Shown piece after piece: positions 1 through 12,000 of a DNA stretch of 64,000 bases; the first letter of the stretch is position 1; each line of letters opens with the position of its first letter. The notes beneath the pieces were generated by a model. It was not told the origin of the DNA and made no database searches. It saw only the letters and a list, made by a program, of their open reading frames with translations. The stretch lies in NCBI RefSeq assembly GCF_051106095.1, contig NC_135785.1, forward strand, positions 103,912,501 through 103,976,500. The letters are read 5' to 3'. A program made the translations under genes and the position numbers. The stretch is from Pogona vitticeps (lineage: Eukaryota; Chordata; Lepidosauria; Squamata; Agamidae).

Positions 1-3000
1 AGAACTACTTATTCCCTCTGTTTCCAAAACCATGCATTGCTAAGGCATAGCAAACTTTATCTAGATATTTGCTTGTTTATTCAATGATTGATGTATATCT
101 TGCTAACTGATATACAAGGTGTCATGCTGGTATGGTTAGCATTTTTGTTTTCTTCCCCAGATTGTGTTAAGCAACAGTTCTATCACACCCTTATTGGTCT
201 TCATTGAAATATATTAAGAGTAGGAGGAGGAAGTCTGCTCAGTGAGCTAAGACGTACAGTAATAGTAAAATAAGTGGCACACTGTCATTTTGAAACATTT
301 TCTTTTTCGTTTGCTTTTTTAAAATCATAGCTTGGGAACCCTTTACTAATGGAAAATCATGTTGAATTAAGCTGCAGCTTCACTTATTGAAAGACTTAAT
401 TGAAAGACTTTTGTTATTTCTGACAGTCACGCAACATGCTGTCAGAGGGAGGTGGGAGAGACAACATAACAAGTGCAAACTGACACTGTTTCTCAACACC
501 TCTCTGTCTGCTAGAATGACGGATGGAAACAAAGACAGGAGAGAAAGACCAAAGGCTGGGACCAATCACCCCTTCCTTTTTGGGAGATGCTAGTATCCAA
601 ATGTTTCCAAGCATATTGGTAGCTCCTTAAAAATTTTCCTGAAGGAGAGCACATGTATGATGGAATCGCTTAGCCTGTTAGATCTTAAATTGTTTTAGTG
701 CAGTGAATGTATATGTAAGTTGAATAATTCTGACCTAGGAATGGTAGGCTTCTTTATACTGTATATCAGCTCTTCTCTTTCCTGTCTGCCCCAACCATAT
801 TGCTTTATTCTTAATAGCATCTGCTTGGAGGTCCAACAGCGTTCTTTCCCCTCTTTTGAGAATCTTCAGGCTGAGGCCATCTGCTGCACATAATAATTTC
901 CACTTGTGGAGGTCTTTCTTAAAACTACTCCTCTAAATATATATCAGCATCCAATAGATATGCCTAACATATGCATATTCCTACATTATATATTATGAGC
1001 AGAATGACTTGGAGAATCTGTCCATATATAAAAATCCAAAAAGAGAAGGGAGCGGTTTATCTTTATTTCCAGCCAGTAGTTGGGAACCGCACTGCTGTAA
1101 CCTCAGTGGTCTCTCTTGTAAGTTGAGCAGCAAGTGAGAAAGAGACTGCATGTATTGCTGATTTGTAGAGGTAATTTAGGTCTGCAGGTCAATCTTTTAG
1201 GGTAGAGTTTAGCTAGAATTTAATTACTGAACTCTTGAAATCACTGGAGAATCCTGTGAAATCTTTTATTCAAGTACAGATTTTTATCATACCATGGAAA
1301 ACATTTTTAGACCATAGTTTCTGGACTTCTGAGAATCCCTGACCAGGCATTTGGGAGGATTCTGGGAATTGTAGTCTGAAAAAGTAACTAGCTGTAACTT
1401 TCATTTTTATATTTGCAAAGTCAGGTGTTCATGTTCTAGTGCAGGAGTGGATATGTGAATGTGTTGGGGAAAATGAGCCATCATGTATGTGTTTTTAGCC
1501 ATGTCACCTGGTCAGTAGAAATAATTTAATGCATATTTCAAAACAGAATTGGACTCAAGCCTTTCTAGGAAGGCTTTGCTGCTTCCTCGTTTGTTTCAGG
1601 AATTCCTCCACAATATTCCAATAAAAGAGGATTTTCACATAAAACAGCATGGCTATGAGGATTTTTACAAGTATTTTTCTTTTCTTTTTTTTTAAAGAGG
1701 AAGAATAGCAAAGTAGTGTATGAATCTCTGTCAAAGAACAGCTCATAGAGGTATTTTAAATAAGAATTTTAAAGACCAGTGTTTCAGGTTTTGTAATTTT
1801 CTGGGAAAAGGAGAAAGAAATTAAGAACATATGCTGGAGTTTACAGATGGGCTCTTCACGGAGTTCAGCACCATAGATTCCAAGCAGTTTGCTGAAATAT
1901 TTTAATCAAGATGTGGCTAAACATCTTGCGTAGAATTAGCATAAGGATAGCTCATAAACATTCACACTCTCTGCAAACACAGTCTGTGTGTGCATTCATG
2001 TATAGACATTATAAGTGCCACATACCTGCTGTTCCTGCACATATTCAGTCTATTCAGCATTTTTACTGTTTTTAAGGAAAATTATGTTCCTTATTTTCAA
2101 AGTTTGTGCTTTGTTGCAATTTGGAGCTTATTTTGATGACCAAACATGTCAGTAAACCAAAGGGGCAGGTAATCTATATTTTCTTCTCCACTTCTCCTGT
2201 ATTTTTGCAAATGTGGATTCACAGAAACTGACCAATGGTGCAAGTCCCTGGTGCAGATGCATCTCCAGCATTTCCTCTGAAATTGGCTCTGATATGACAT
2301 ACAAATAACACATAGAGCACAAGGGGCTTTTTACTTTTTAAAAAACAAACTCATTCTAGACTTATAAGAGAAAAAATGGAGATGGGGTTGTGGTTGCACT
2401 TGCGATTGCAGTAATCTGAGATCAAGGGATGGGCATCTGCAGCCCATGAACCTCTGGAGATTGCAGATCTCATGATGCATAGTGCTGAATAGCCAAAGTC
2501 GCTACATACTAGTTCCTTTGGTCTTTATATATATTATTCAGTTTCTTTGTTTCTCTTCTTTTGATTCTTTATATATGAAGGAATGAAAATAAGAATTTAG
2601 ATTTTTTTTTTATGTGAAAATTACATTTTTTCACTGTGGAACTATTTCATAGCTATATATATGTAAATGTAATGTCATAAAGGAGGGTACCATACATGTT
2701 AGAAATTCTTGTCCAAAATTTATATAAATTCCAAGAAATAAACTAGACCTTCAATAAATTTCCATAGGCACAACATTGCAGAATATGCTGCAATTCCCCC
2801 AGTATAAATCACAAATGACAGGTACAAGAGACCTGTCAGTGACTACTTGCTGGTGGGTTTGAAGCAGTCACCTACTGTGTGCAGAGCATATAAAGAGCCA
2901 AGTTGTCCTTCTTTGACCAGCATGACTTTCCTCATTAAACCTATGAATGCAAGTTTCAATCACAGTTAGAAACCGAATCTAGAGGCTACATTCTATGTTT

Positions 3001-3474
3001 ATTAATAACTTCTCCCATGGTTGCCTGGTATGTTTGCAAATGTTATTCTTTGGGGAACAGTCAATCCTATTCATTGGTATGGCATATTTAATGGTAACGT
3101 AACAAGCGATTATAATTAAATGCCCAATAACTGCAGTTTTGCAAATGAGGTTAGAAATCAAATTGTTAGTTTTAAAAATACTTTCTGTATTTGTAAATCC
3201 CTGTGGACAGGATTATTGATAATACCGAAGGGGTTTGATAACAGTCAAATTAGAAATTGATAATTGGTGTAATTATGAACAATATAAAGTCAGAAAAAGA
3301 AAATACATCTTTTGCAACTGGGGGGGCAAACAGATGTTATACCATGTTCTTAAACAGCATATGAAAATGGGATATACAATACTGCTAATAGATTCTCATG
3401 ATAACAACACACATCTTATCCCAGCATCTCATCTATGAAATTCCATGAAGAAGTGGGTTTCTTTCATGCTACCA

Positions 3475-3530
3475 AAAAAAAAAAAAAAAAAAAAGGAAAG
3501 GAAAAGGAAAAGGAAAGGAAAAGAAAAGAG
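3475..3530. repeat. Poly-A and GGAAA-type purine run
   Basis: About 20 A residues followed by repeated GGAAAAGGAAA units. No SINE or LINE body is seen directly 5' of it, so it may be plain purine-rich low-complexity DNA. Confidence 0.8.
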
Positions 3531-4088
3531 TGAGATCTGTGGGTGGAAAAATGCAGATTATTTCTCAGCGTTTGAAATGTTCAGAAATATGTCTCACAAT
3601 TTAATAGTGTCCCTCTATTTTAGTGTAATTTGATTTCTAAAAAGAAGCAATGGCATGGGGTAATGTTATAAATCATTTTGGAAGTGAAATGTGCCAAGAT
3701 ACAACAGGAAACATGATGATTAGGAAAGTACCTAATTATATGAGCTATAATGCAATAAAGAGCTGTCTGAATTCCTTCACAATCACTAAAATTGAACAGT
3801 GTAGTGAGCATCTTAGTGACTCAGCCCATATAACTCTCTCCATATTTAAATATCCAGCTGTATACTCTATGCACTTTAATTTCAGTTGTCTCAATCCAAC
3901 ATGGTCTTTTGCCAGCTGCTCGCCTGTTAGCTTCTTTAGCAAAAAAGCTCGTAGCAACTCTTCTTTCATTTATCTTACAATTTAAGTTATTGCATCTCCT
4001 TTCTGCTTTCTCTGCCCAAAGGCACTCACAGTGATGACATGCAATGTTTCAATTCACAGTAATACCTCAGAATTTAATTTAAATTTCT

Positions 4089-4352
4089 AGCTGAAATCCT
4101 GTTGCTTCATGAAGCACTAAAGTAGGTCTGTTGAATCAGTGAAGATTTGGTGAATCAACTTCTCGGTAAGTTCCACTGATTCAAATGGGCCTACTATACT
4201 TGTGACTTGCTTTAGCATAGTAAGTCACAGTTAGAATACTGTAGGTCTATTTGAATCTATGGAATTTACAGAGTAATTGACTCACCAGATCCCCACTGAT
4301 TCAGTGGGCCAACTCTAGTGCAAGTTACTGGGCTAAGCAGCAGAATTTCAGA
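4089..4352. mobile_element. Palindromic MITE with CTGAAATCCTG-type ends, copy 1
   Basis: The left end reads CTGAAATCCTGTTGCTT and the right end CAGCAGAATTTCAG, which are imperfect reverse complements. Complementarity runs inward through blocks such as ACTGATTCAAATGGGCCTAC and its mirror, so almost the whole 264 bp could fold into one long hairpin. Similar elements lie at 14186 and 30914. The superfamily is not clear to me and no coding capacity is seen. Confidence 0.7.
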
Positions 4353-5843
4353 CAATAATTAAAAACAAACCAGGAGCTAGCGACATCAGGCTGGTCAGAG
4401 GAGTCAGTTGTTTGAAACATTTGACCTTTCTTTTTTGATAATTAGATAGGAAAACTATAAATTTTACTTAGACAAAAGGGGAGTAATTCTCTAGAACTCT
4501 CTCTGTATGTGTCCATGTGCAGTTTCTTCCTTGAAATAATGTGTGTTTAGCCTTTGTGACTACAAAAAGACAAATCTAGAAAGTGTCTGCAAAATGCAGC
4601 CACAGTAGCTGAAAACACTCACCAGGGAGTGGTCCCATAGGAGCTACGTTTACCAGATGTTGCTTCATGCTTTGAAATGCTCCAATAAATCTCTGTGAAT
4701 ATACACTCTGATCAAGGTTGTTACCCCAGCCTGTATCCCTGCTTCCTTTTTCCTCTATGAGAGAGTGCAGCAAATTGAATTTTATGAAGAAAATCCAGCA
4801 TTTAAGAGTTAATGCCTCAAGGCCAGGCATTCCTCATTTGCTTGACTGAGGAGCCGGCAGCAATTGCAGGAAAGCAATGTTAGTGGGGAAAAAGGCATTG
4901 GCACCACTCTCTTTCTCTTTCCTTAAACAGGTGGGTTATGCAAGCAGACGTGGCAGGCAAAAGGAGTGGGCAAGACTAAGTGGGCAAGACTTTCCACTGA
5001 ATTTAAATGCATTTTCAAAACTGTATTTTAAAACATTTTAATGCAACACTTTGAAGCTGTCTGTAGTTCAGTATGTCCCTTCACCCCCTCCAGGACCTAT
5101 TGTGTCTCCAAATTCCAGCAGCACAGAATCAAATAAGTTACAGCGATTTTGATTTTCCAGTACAACTCCATTGGAGGCTAACAATCTGAACTTACAAATC
5201 TGTTCAGGTCCATGGTACAGATTGAATGATTCGGGCCCAAATCCATCCCAAAGTATCAGATTGGTTTCTGCACTGAAGTTGGATACCTGTGTACACCTTT
5301 ATGTACTAATCAGTGAACGTTACACTAAGAAAAAAGGCAAAAATTGTCATGCTTAGTAAACCAGTGGAACCAATGGGACAGGAATGAACATAATTCCTTT
5401 GCCCAATCCACTAGCTACATGGTGTTGATTGTTCTGTCTTCTCTAGGAAGTGATGAATATGACTGTCTAACTAGAGAGTAAAGTTGTATTTTCCTGTGTG
5501 AACTGTGGCTTGGATGTAAAAATATACTGTACAAGACATGGACAAAAAAGTCCTCAGTAATTGGACAAAGGCTTTTGCATATGGGGAAGTGTGTCACTGA
5601 AGCCGATGTGATGTGATATTATACCCCAACTAAAGGTACTTATCTAGATTGCTCAAGAATATGGGATCTGCCTTGCTCACTTCACTTGAAGGTCTTCAGT
5701 GTAGTGATGCATGTTTATAAATTTATACATGTCAATAAATTATATAAGGAACAAAATTGCATGATAGTTTTCATGGTGCTCTAGAAATGCTTGTGCTCTT
5801 GCCTGTCTCCTGAGCTGTTTAAGTGCAAGTAATATAATACAGG

Positions 5844-6170
5844 TGGGGACGGATGTGGTGGCGCTGCGCGTTAAACCACAAAGCCTCTGGGCTGCAAGGT
5901 CGAAAGATCAGCAGTTCAAATCCAGATGACAGAGTGAGCTCCTGTCTGTTGTCCCAGCTCCTGCCAACCTAGCAGTTCAAAAGCATGTAAAATGCAAGTA
6001 GATAAATAGGTACTACCATGGTGGGAAGGTAACGGTGTTCCATGTCTAGTCGCGCTGGCCACGTGACCACGGAAACTGTCTATGGACAAACACTGGCTCT
6101 ATGGCTTGGAAATGGGGATGAGCACTGCCCCCTAGAGATGGACATGACTGGACAAAGGGGAACCTTTACC
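5844..6170 (+). mobile_element. Sauria-type tRNA-derived SINE, copy 1
   Basis: It starts GGTGGCGCTGCGCGTTAAACC (a tRNA-like head with a degenerate pol III B box, GTTCAAATCC), runs through the family core (GCAAGTAGATAAATAGGTAC, ACGTGACCACGGAAACTGTC) and ends GACATGACTGGACAAAGG, then AACCTTTACC. The tail resembles the Bov-B LINE 3' end, as in Sauria SINEs. A 9-bp duplication TAATACAGG flanks it (5835-5843 and 6171-6179). It lies in an OGDHL intron in gene sense. Confidence 0.88.
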
Positions 6171-8234
6171 TAATACAGGAAAAAGGATAACATGAGGGAT
6201 AAGGAAGAAGAGATGTTTTGTCTAATAGCTACCTAAAGGTGGATAATTAAAAAGAATCCAGGAGAATATTAGATATAATTATGCTTTCATGAATTCTCTG
6301 GCTATGCTGGAGTGGGACAACAGAACAGGCTAGTGATTACAGCTATTGCAGCTATTTACTATCAATTTGCTGCAGCAGAACTGTTATACAAGATCTATAG
6401 TATGGTAGTCAATTTACATTTGATATTAGGTTTTCTATTTTTTGTTACCAAGTATTTAATGTCCTAATCCCTCTTATAGAAGTGACATTTTGCTAAATAA
6501 TTATCTAGACTTCTTTTAATAGAACGGGGGAATATTTTGTTTAGATACTGAAAAAAAACATGCACATACGTAGCAAAGGGTTCTATTTAAGGGATGATAA
6601 AAGTAGTAGGAATACAAAACAATTTTTGGCATGGGTTTCTTTAAAAAATATCTGTGCTGAAAGTGGTAAATAAAGACATAACTGAGAAAAGATGGGATTT
6701 ATTCCCAGAACTGACGTTTTTATTCATTAATATGGTGGTCTAGACTTTTTCAAATTAGTTTAATAGTTGTTTTCAGAACTTTAATGCAGTTGCTAAGAGT
6801 CTGAGCCATAATATTTCATTCTTGCTATAGGTTAATAATACTGGCCTGCTTACACAGCCATTGTAAAAGATTATTGAGATAATGTAGGGGGAATGCTTGC
6901 AACATTCAATGCTATTAAATGTTAAGTATTTTATTCTTACTATTTCTATCTTCTGAGCAGTAAGCATTTATTATTTATAGCTTTTCATACTTCTATAAGA
7001 AGGAAAATGTTTTCATTAAGACCCAAGCTATTTGTATCATAGGGAAATTTTTCTTCCAATTGCATTAGTGGAAAGCAACTTTTTCTAGCTTTTGATAGGA
7101 TATAGGAACTCTGAATTATGGTGGATCCACTGGTAGCATTTTTAAAGAAATCAGTGTTGATAAATCATCCCATTTTGTCTCTGTGACTTTTGTATCTATA
7201 TAGACCTTCTGTTTTGGAGCTGGATGCAATCAGTATACAAATGCCACTGTGTTAAGTGATAATAAGTTCAGTCTTTTCCTCTAATTCAGATATAGCTGAG
7301 GAAGCTTGGAGCAGGTGCTTAGAATTAGAAATGTGATGGCTACCAAACAAGTTCAGAACAGTTGAGATGCAGGTGCTATTAGTTAATGATAGATCAGGGA
7401 AATATAATTTGAACTGATTGGTGGCATTGCATACCCTCTTCAATATCAAGACTGTAATAATGGGGGTGAGGAGATTTGCTCTGCGATTTTGCAGTTGAAT
7501 ACACCCTATCTTAGCAGTGCCTTTCACTAGCTGTGGCTAGTGCTGCCTTCTTGGAGAGAGCCATCCTCCCTAGATGTAGTTATCCCTATTCTAGTAAAGC
7601 CACAATGTGGTTTCCAGTACATTTATAGGTAAATTCAAACTTATAGAGGTTTCTTAAACTGTTGAACTATCTATTGCAATATTACATCAACTGGCAGTGG
7701 CTATCCAGGTTTTTAGTTAGGATTAACCTTGCTTGAAATGACTGGATCAAATTTGGGGTTGTTGTTTTTTTTGCATGTGAACCTAGTGCAGTGTTGCTGA
7801 AATATAGTTCCTTTCTGATAATAGAAGATAGTTATCTATTAGGCACCAAACAAAGTTTTTCCTGATAACAGGCTTTTATTGGTATTTAGAATGCATTTTA
7901 TATTGTTTTTAATTTCTGTGTTTAATATTTTTGTTGCTGTCTGATGTTGATTTGTCTGCTGTTCATTTTCCCCCCTTCTGTTTTGACTTTGTTTTGAGAA
8001 CTACCTTGAGAGCTTTCAAGCCAAAAGACAGGATGTTTTTTGAATAAAATAAATGAATTGGAGACTATGTGTGGAAACAGAATTTATTCACTGAGTAAAA
8101 ATGGAAGGACAGAAAGGGAAAGAGATTGGAGACAGATTTTATTTAAATGAAAGTGGAGTGGAACATTTTTTCTAATCTTTTCTCCTTTAGTCAACAAAGC
8201 TTTTCAAATGTGTGAAGTGCTATGAGGGCCATTA

Positions 8235-8591
8235 TAAGGGGCGTGGTGGCACTGCGGGTTAAACCTCTGAAGCCTCTGTGCTGCAAGGTCAGAAGACCTG
8301 CAGTCGTAAGATCAAATCCATGCGACGGAATGAGCCCCCGTCACTTGTCCCAGCTCCCGCCAACCTAGCAGTTTGAAAGCATGCAAAATGCAAAAATGCG
8401 AGTAGATAAATAGGTACCACCTCGGTGGGAAGGTAAATGGTGTTCCGTGTCTAGTCACGCTGGCCATGTGACCACGGAGGATTGTCTGTGGACAAACGCT
8501 AGCTCTATGGCTTGGAAACGGAGATGAACACCACCGCCTAGAGTTGGACACAACTGGACAAAAATTGTCAAGGGGAACCTTTACCTTTTAC
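8235..8591 (+). mobile_element. Sauria-type tRNA-derived SINE, copy 2
   Basis: Same head, core and AACCTTTACC tail as the copy at 5844, about full length. A perfect 15-bp target-site duplication, CTATGAGGGCCATTA, flanks it (8220-8234 and 8592-8606). This typical LINE-style insertion lies only about 250 bp upstream of an OGDHL exon. Confidence 0.9.
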
Positions 8592-8841
8592 CTATGAGGG
8601 CCATTACAGTATTTGTTTCTTTTATTTTCTTTTTAAAAATGAAAGAGAAAAGGAGGAAAAGAAGGTAAAGTTGTATAGTATGGTTTCCTTGGACCTTCTG
8701 TTTTCAGTTTAGAGGTTTGCTGTAATGGTTCCAAAGACTAAAGTATGCAGTAGAGTTGTCCTACATCATATTCAATAGAAAGAGTGTGTGATATGACTTA
8801 ATGTCAAATGTATTAATTATATATTTTTCTTCATTCCTTAG

Positions 8842-9020
8842 GATTTGAGCTTGGCTTTGCAATGTCAAGTCCCAATGCTCTGGTGTGCTGGGAAGCTCAA
8901 TTTGGTGACTTTCAAAATACAGCACAGTGTATAATTGATCAGTTTATCAGCTCAGGACAGGCTAAGTGGGTTCGTCACAACGGGATTGTCCTACTTTTGC
9001 CTCATGGAATGGAAGGAATG
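8842..9020 (+). CDS. OGDHL: OGDHL coding exon 1 of 7 in window
   Basis: 179 bp between acceptor TTCCTTAG and donor GTAAGG. It starts in phase 2 (GA completes a Gly codon) and ends in phase 0 after HGMEGM. It encodes the E1 segment [20 protein letters not shown] and [14 protein letters not shown], in the transketolase-type pyrimidine-binding domain next to the ThDP site. Confidence 0.95.
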
Positions 9021-12000
9021 GTAAGGCATTCAACAATGAGAAGATTAGTGCTCAGTGTGCATGAAGCAGGAGAGGGCAATTTTCATGGGGGTTTGACAGC
9101 ATTGGGATTGAACCCACTACCACCACCATCACACTGCTGTGGCAGTAAAGGGGCAAAGAAGGATGTGATTTCCTTTTGAGCGAAGGGAAATGCAGAACAC
9201 ATCTCTTGCTTAAGATTACTAATGCTTCTGGGGTTCCTAGTTCATACGAAAGCAAGGCAGTTGTGGAATGAACAGTTTGTCTTAAAAGCATATTTGGGTC
9301 TTGGGTTTTTGAGTGTAGTTTTTTTTGCTATCTCACTAATGAAATGTAGTGATTGAAATGGGAATGAAACAGTTATAACCTGCCTTTAAAACTAAATGCA
9401 CAAGGAATTTATGTCTTGTTTTGCAGATGGGTATTGCTTACAGAAGGGTTAATCAAGTTGAATAGAAGGCATGTTGGTACTTGCAATAGTTGATGGTAGA
9501 AATAAATATTTCATGGTAAAAATACAACTGTTTCATGCTGCTATACAGACACACACTTCAGTAGTAGGAGCTGCTGGAGTCCATACAAAGTACAGGGTAG
9601 TGGTGCTGGTACTTGTAGCCTACAGACTGCAAAAAGCAACTATTTTTCACAACTGCAGGCCTTTATGATTTCTTGTATAAAGAAGCTCTTTTGGTGGAGC
9701 TTTCAAAGTAAATAAACGTGGTAATGGGAAGTAAGAACCCCCAAAGTCTATGCTGCACACTTGTGAAGAAACTCATTGATCACAATGCGATTTATTTTCA
9801 ATAATAATATGCATTCACAGTTTGCTTCATACATATGCTATTATGTGTTGTCAAGACACATCTGATTTGTAGTGATTCTAATTGGGTTTTCAAGATAAGT
9901 GAGATATTTAAAGAGTGGATTTACCTGCACCACCTCCCAATGGGTTTCTATAGGGATTTGAAGCTAGGTCTCCTGAGTCCTAGTACACTAGTCTACCTAC
10001 TATACCAGGGGTCCCCAACGTCCAGTCCGTGGCCCGGTGCCAGTCCGTAGCCTGGGCCAGACTGGACCATGGAGACAGATCTCCCACCCACCCCCCGCAT
10101 GCACTCCTCCCTGCACAGCCCCTTTGCGCCTACACACATGTGTGCGAGCCCCCGCAAGCGCCCCTGCCCCTTCGTGCATGCACGTGAATGTGCCCGCACG
10201 TGCACCCCCTTCACACATGCATGCGAGTGTGTGCACGCTCCCCCCAAGCGACTCTGCCCCTTCGCGCATGTGTGTGAACACCCCGCCCCTTTGCACATGC
10301 GCACAAGCACACAGACCCCATACTCCCCCAACCAGTCCACGGTGTCAAAAAGGTTGGGGACCACTGTACTATATCACACTGGCTCTCCTTGATGTGATAT
10401 ATCTTTGTGGCAATAAGTTGTAGTATTACTAAATCTGTGCTGGATATGGTGTAGCATTTTCTGTGAGGCAGAAGTGTGATATTGGTACTTGATCATTAAT
10501 TTGTTTCTTCTGTATGTTAACAACTCTAATTTATAGTTCAACTTCTATATATAGCTCATTCAGATTCAGGCACATAATATCCCTTTTTTTGAAAGGAACT
10601 TTATTTAAATTGTGTTGGAACACTTTGAGACTAGGTGATGTGGGCTCATGTACTTCACTCTGCTTGGCAAATAGCCGGTAATTTTTTGTATGATTGACAA
10701 TTATACTTGTGATCCAGATTGTCCACAGACTTCTAACTGAATTTTTCTGTAACTGATACAATTATCAGGGCCCAGAACATTCTTCAGCTAGACCAGAGAG
10801 GTTCCTTCAGATGAGTAATGATGATCCTGATGCTTTCCCAGTAAGTAGATCTATTGATTTTCCTTTCCACTAGCCACTTGTGATTCGATCCCCATGTTAT
10901 TCATCTTGGTAATATTCCCTGCGGGATAGTTATTTTAATCCTCCATCAATAGAAAGATTAATTGTACGAATCTGATACCCTGTTTCCATGAAAATAATAC
11001 CTAACCTGAAAATAACCCCTAGTATGATTTTTCAGGATGCTCAAAAATAAGCCCCAGTTAAGTGAAAGCCCACCCTCCACCCTGTGCAGCAACCAGAAAA
11101 TGACATGACTGTATTTGAAAAAGCGTAGATTGTTGTACATGAAAAAAAAATAAAACATCCCCTGAAAATAAGCCCTAATGCATTTTTGGAGCAAAAATTA
11201 ATATAAGGCCCTGTCTTATTTTCGGGGAAACATGGAATTGGGGTCAAAAGTACTCCAGGAAAGCGAAACAGTATTTATGTAGCAACACGATATATGCACT
11301 TAACAGTTTTGCAAACAAGAGATAAAGATAATCAATTTGAGTATCAAATATGGAAACTGAGGGCCATTACTTCTTGTTTAGAAAACCCGATGTGTGAATT
11401 GATAGCCAGTATTCTTACTTGAAAGCCATACCAATAAAAAATGAGGTGGAAATTATTAAGCATGACAATATTGCCAAGAAAGATCAGATGAGATCAAGTT
11501 TAATACGGTCATAGACCAATATCCAAATGTTCCAATAAAGGTACAAAAACAGCAAAACATATATATAAAAAAGAAAAATATATATACTAAGTTATAAGCA
11601 TCCTAACAGAGTACTACCTTAGGCAAGAAAGAAACAGTGATGCCATCACTGAGATCTTTGTTTTTTCTGTAAAATCATGCAGTTGTGTCTGAATCTTTAT
11701 GGTCAATAGCGGAAATCACAAAAACTATAGAAATAGTATGTCAGGTTGACTGATCACACAGTTCTTTAAGCAAAAAGGAACACATTACGATATTACCATA
11801 TCATATGAAGTAGGTATAAAAGGTATGGAAACAAACTTAATACTGGGCTAAGCAGCTATAGATCTGTCATGTTTCTAGTAATTATAAACAAACATTTCAT
11901 TTCATTTTTACTCCTGGCATCTTATTTGCATGATATTTTAGCCTTGTTATTGCTGTTGGAATAAATCTATCAACAAAGATGTAGGAATAAGAAAGCTTTT

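Larger units (their letters stand above)
1..8841 (+). other. OGDHL intron (left part runs off the window)
   Basis: AT-rich noncoding DNA. I looked for the next upstream E1 exon (it should contain MNHLWPDQAPY and VCNSSLSEYGVLG) and did not see it, so this intron appears to exceed 8.8 kb. Recognisable content: a relic with an ATTCTGGGAATTGTAGTCTG block at about 1350, a poly-A and GGAAA-type purine run at 3475-3530, a palindromic MITE at 4089-4352, and two SINEs at 5844 and 8235. The rest shows nothing I can name. Confidence 0.7.
9021..10768 (+). other. OGDHL intron
   Basis: The intron holds a minus-strand tRNA-headed SINE that is itself split by a hAT element (separate entries). The parts at 9021-9835 and 10390-10768 show nothing recognisable. 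Confidence 0.8.

Noticed and set aside
3475-3530. A LINE or SINE poly-A tail
   Set aside because: No element body is recognisable on its 5' side and no target duplication was found, so it is listed only as low-complexity DNA.
5844-6170. A possible tRNA gene in the SINE head
   Set aside because: The tRNA-like part is a diverged SINE promoter attached to a SINE body, with a target duplication around the whole unit.
9993-10423. Several overlapping open frames over 100 codons with Cys/His/Pro-rich products
   Set aside because: They lie in the GC-rich hAT element; the composition explains them and no splice or start context supports them.
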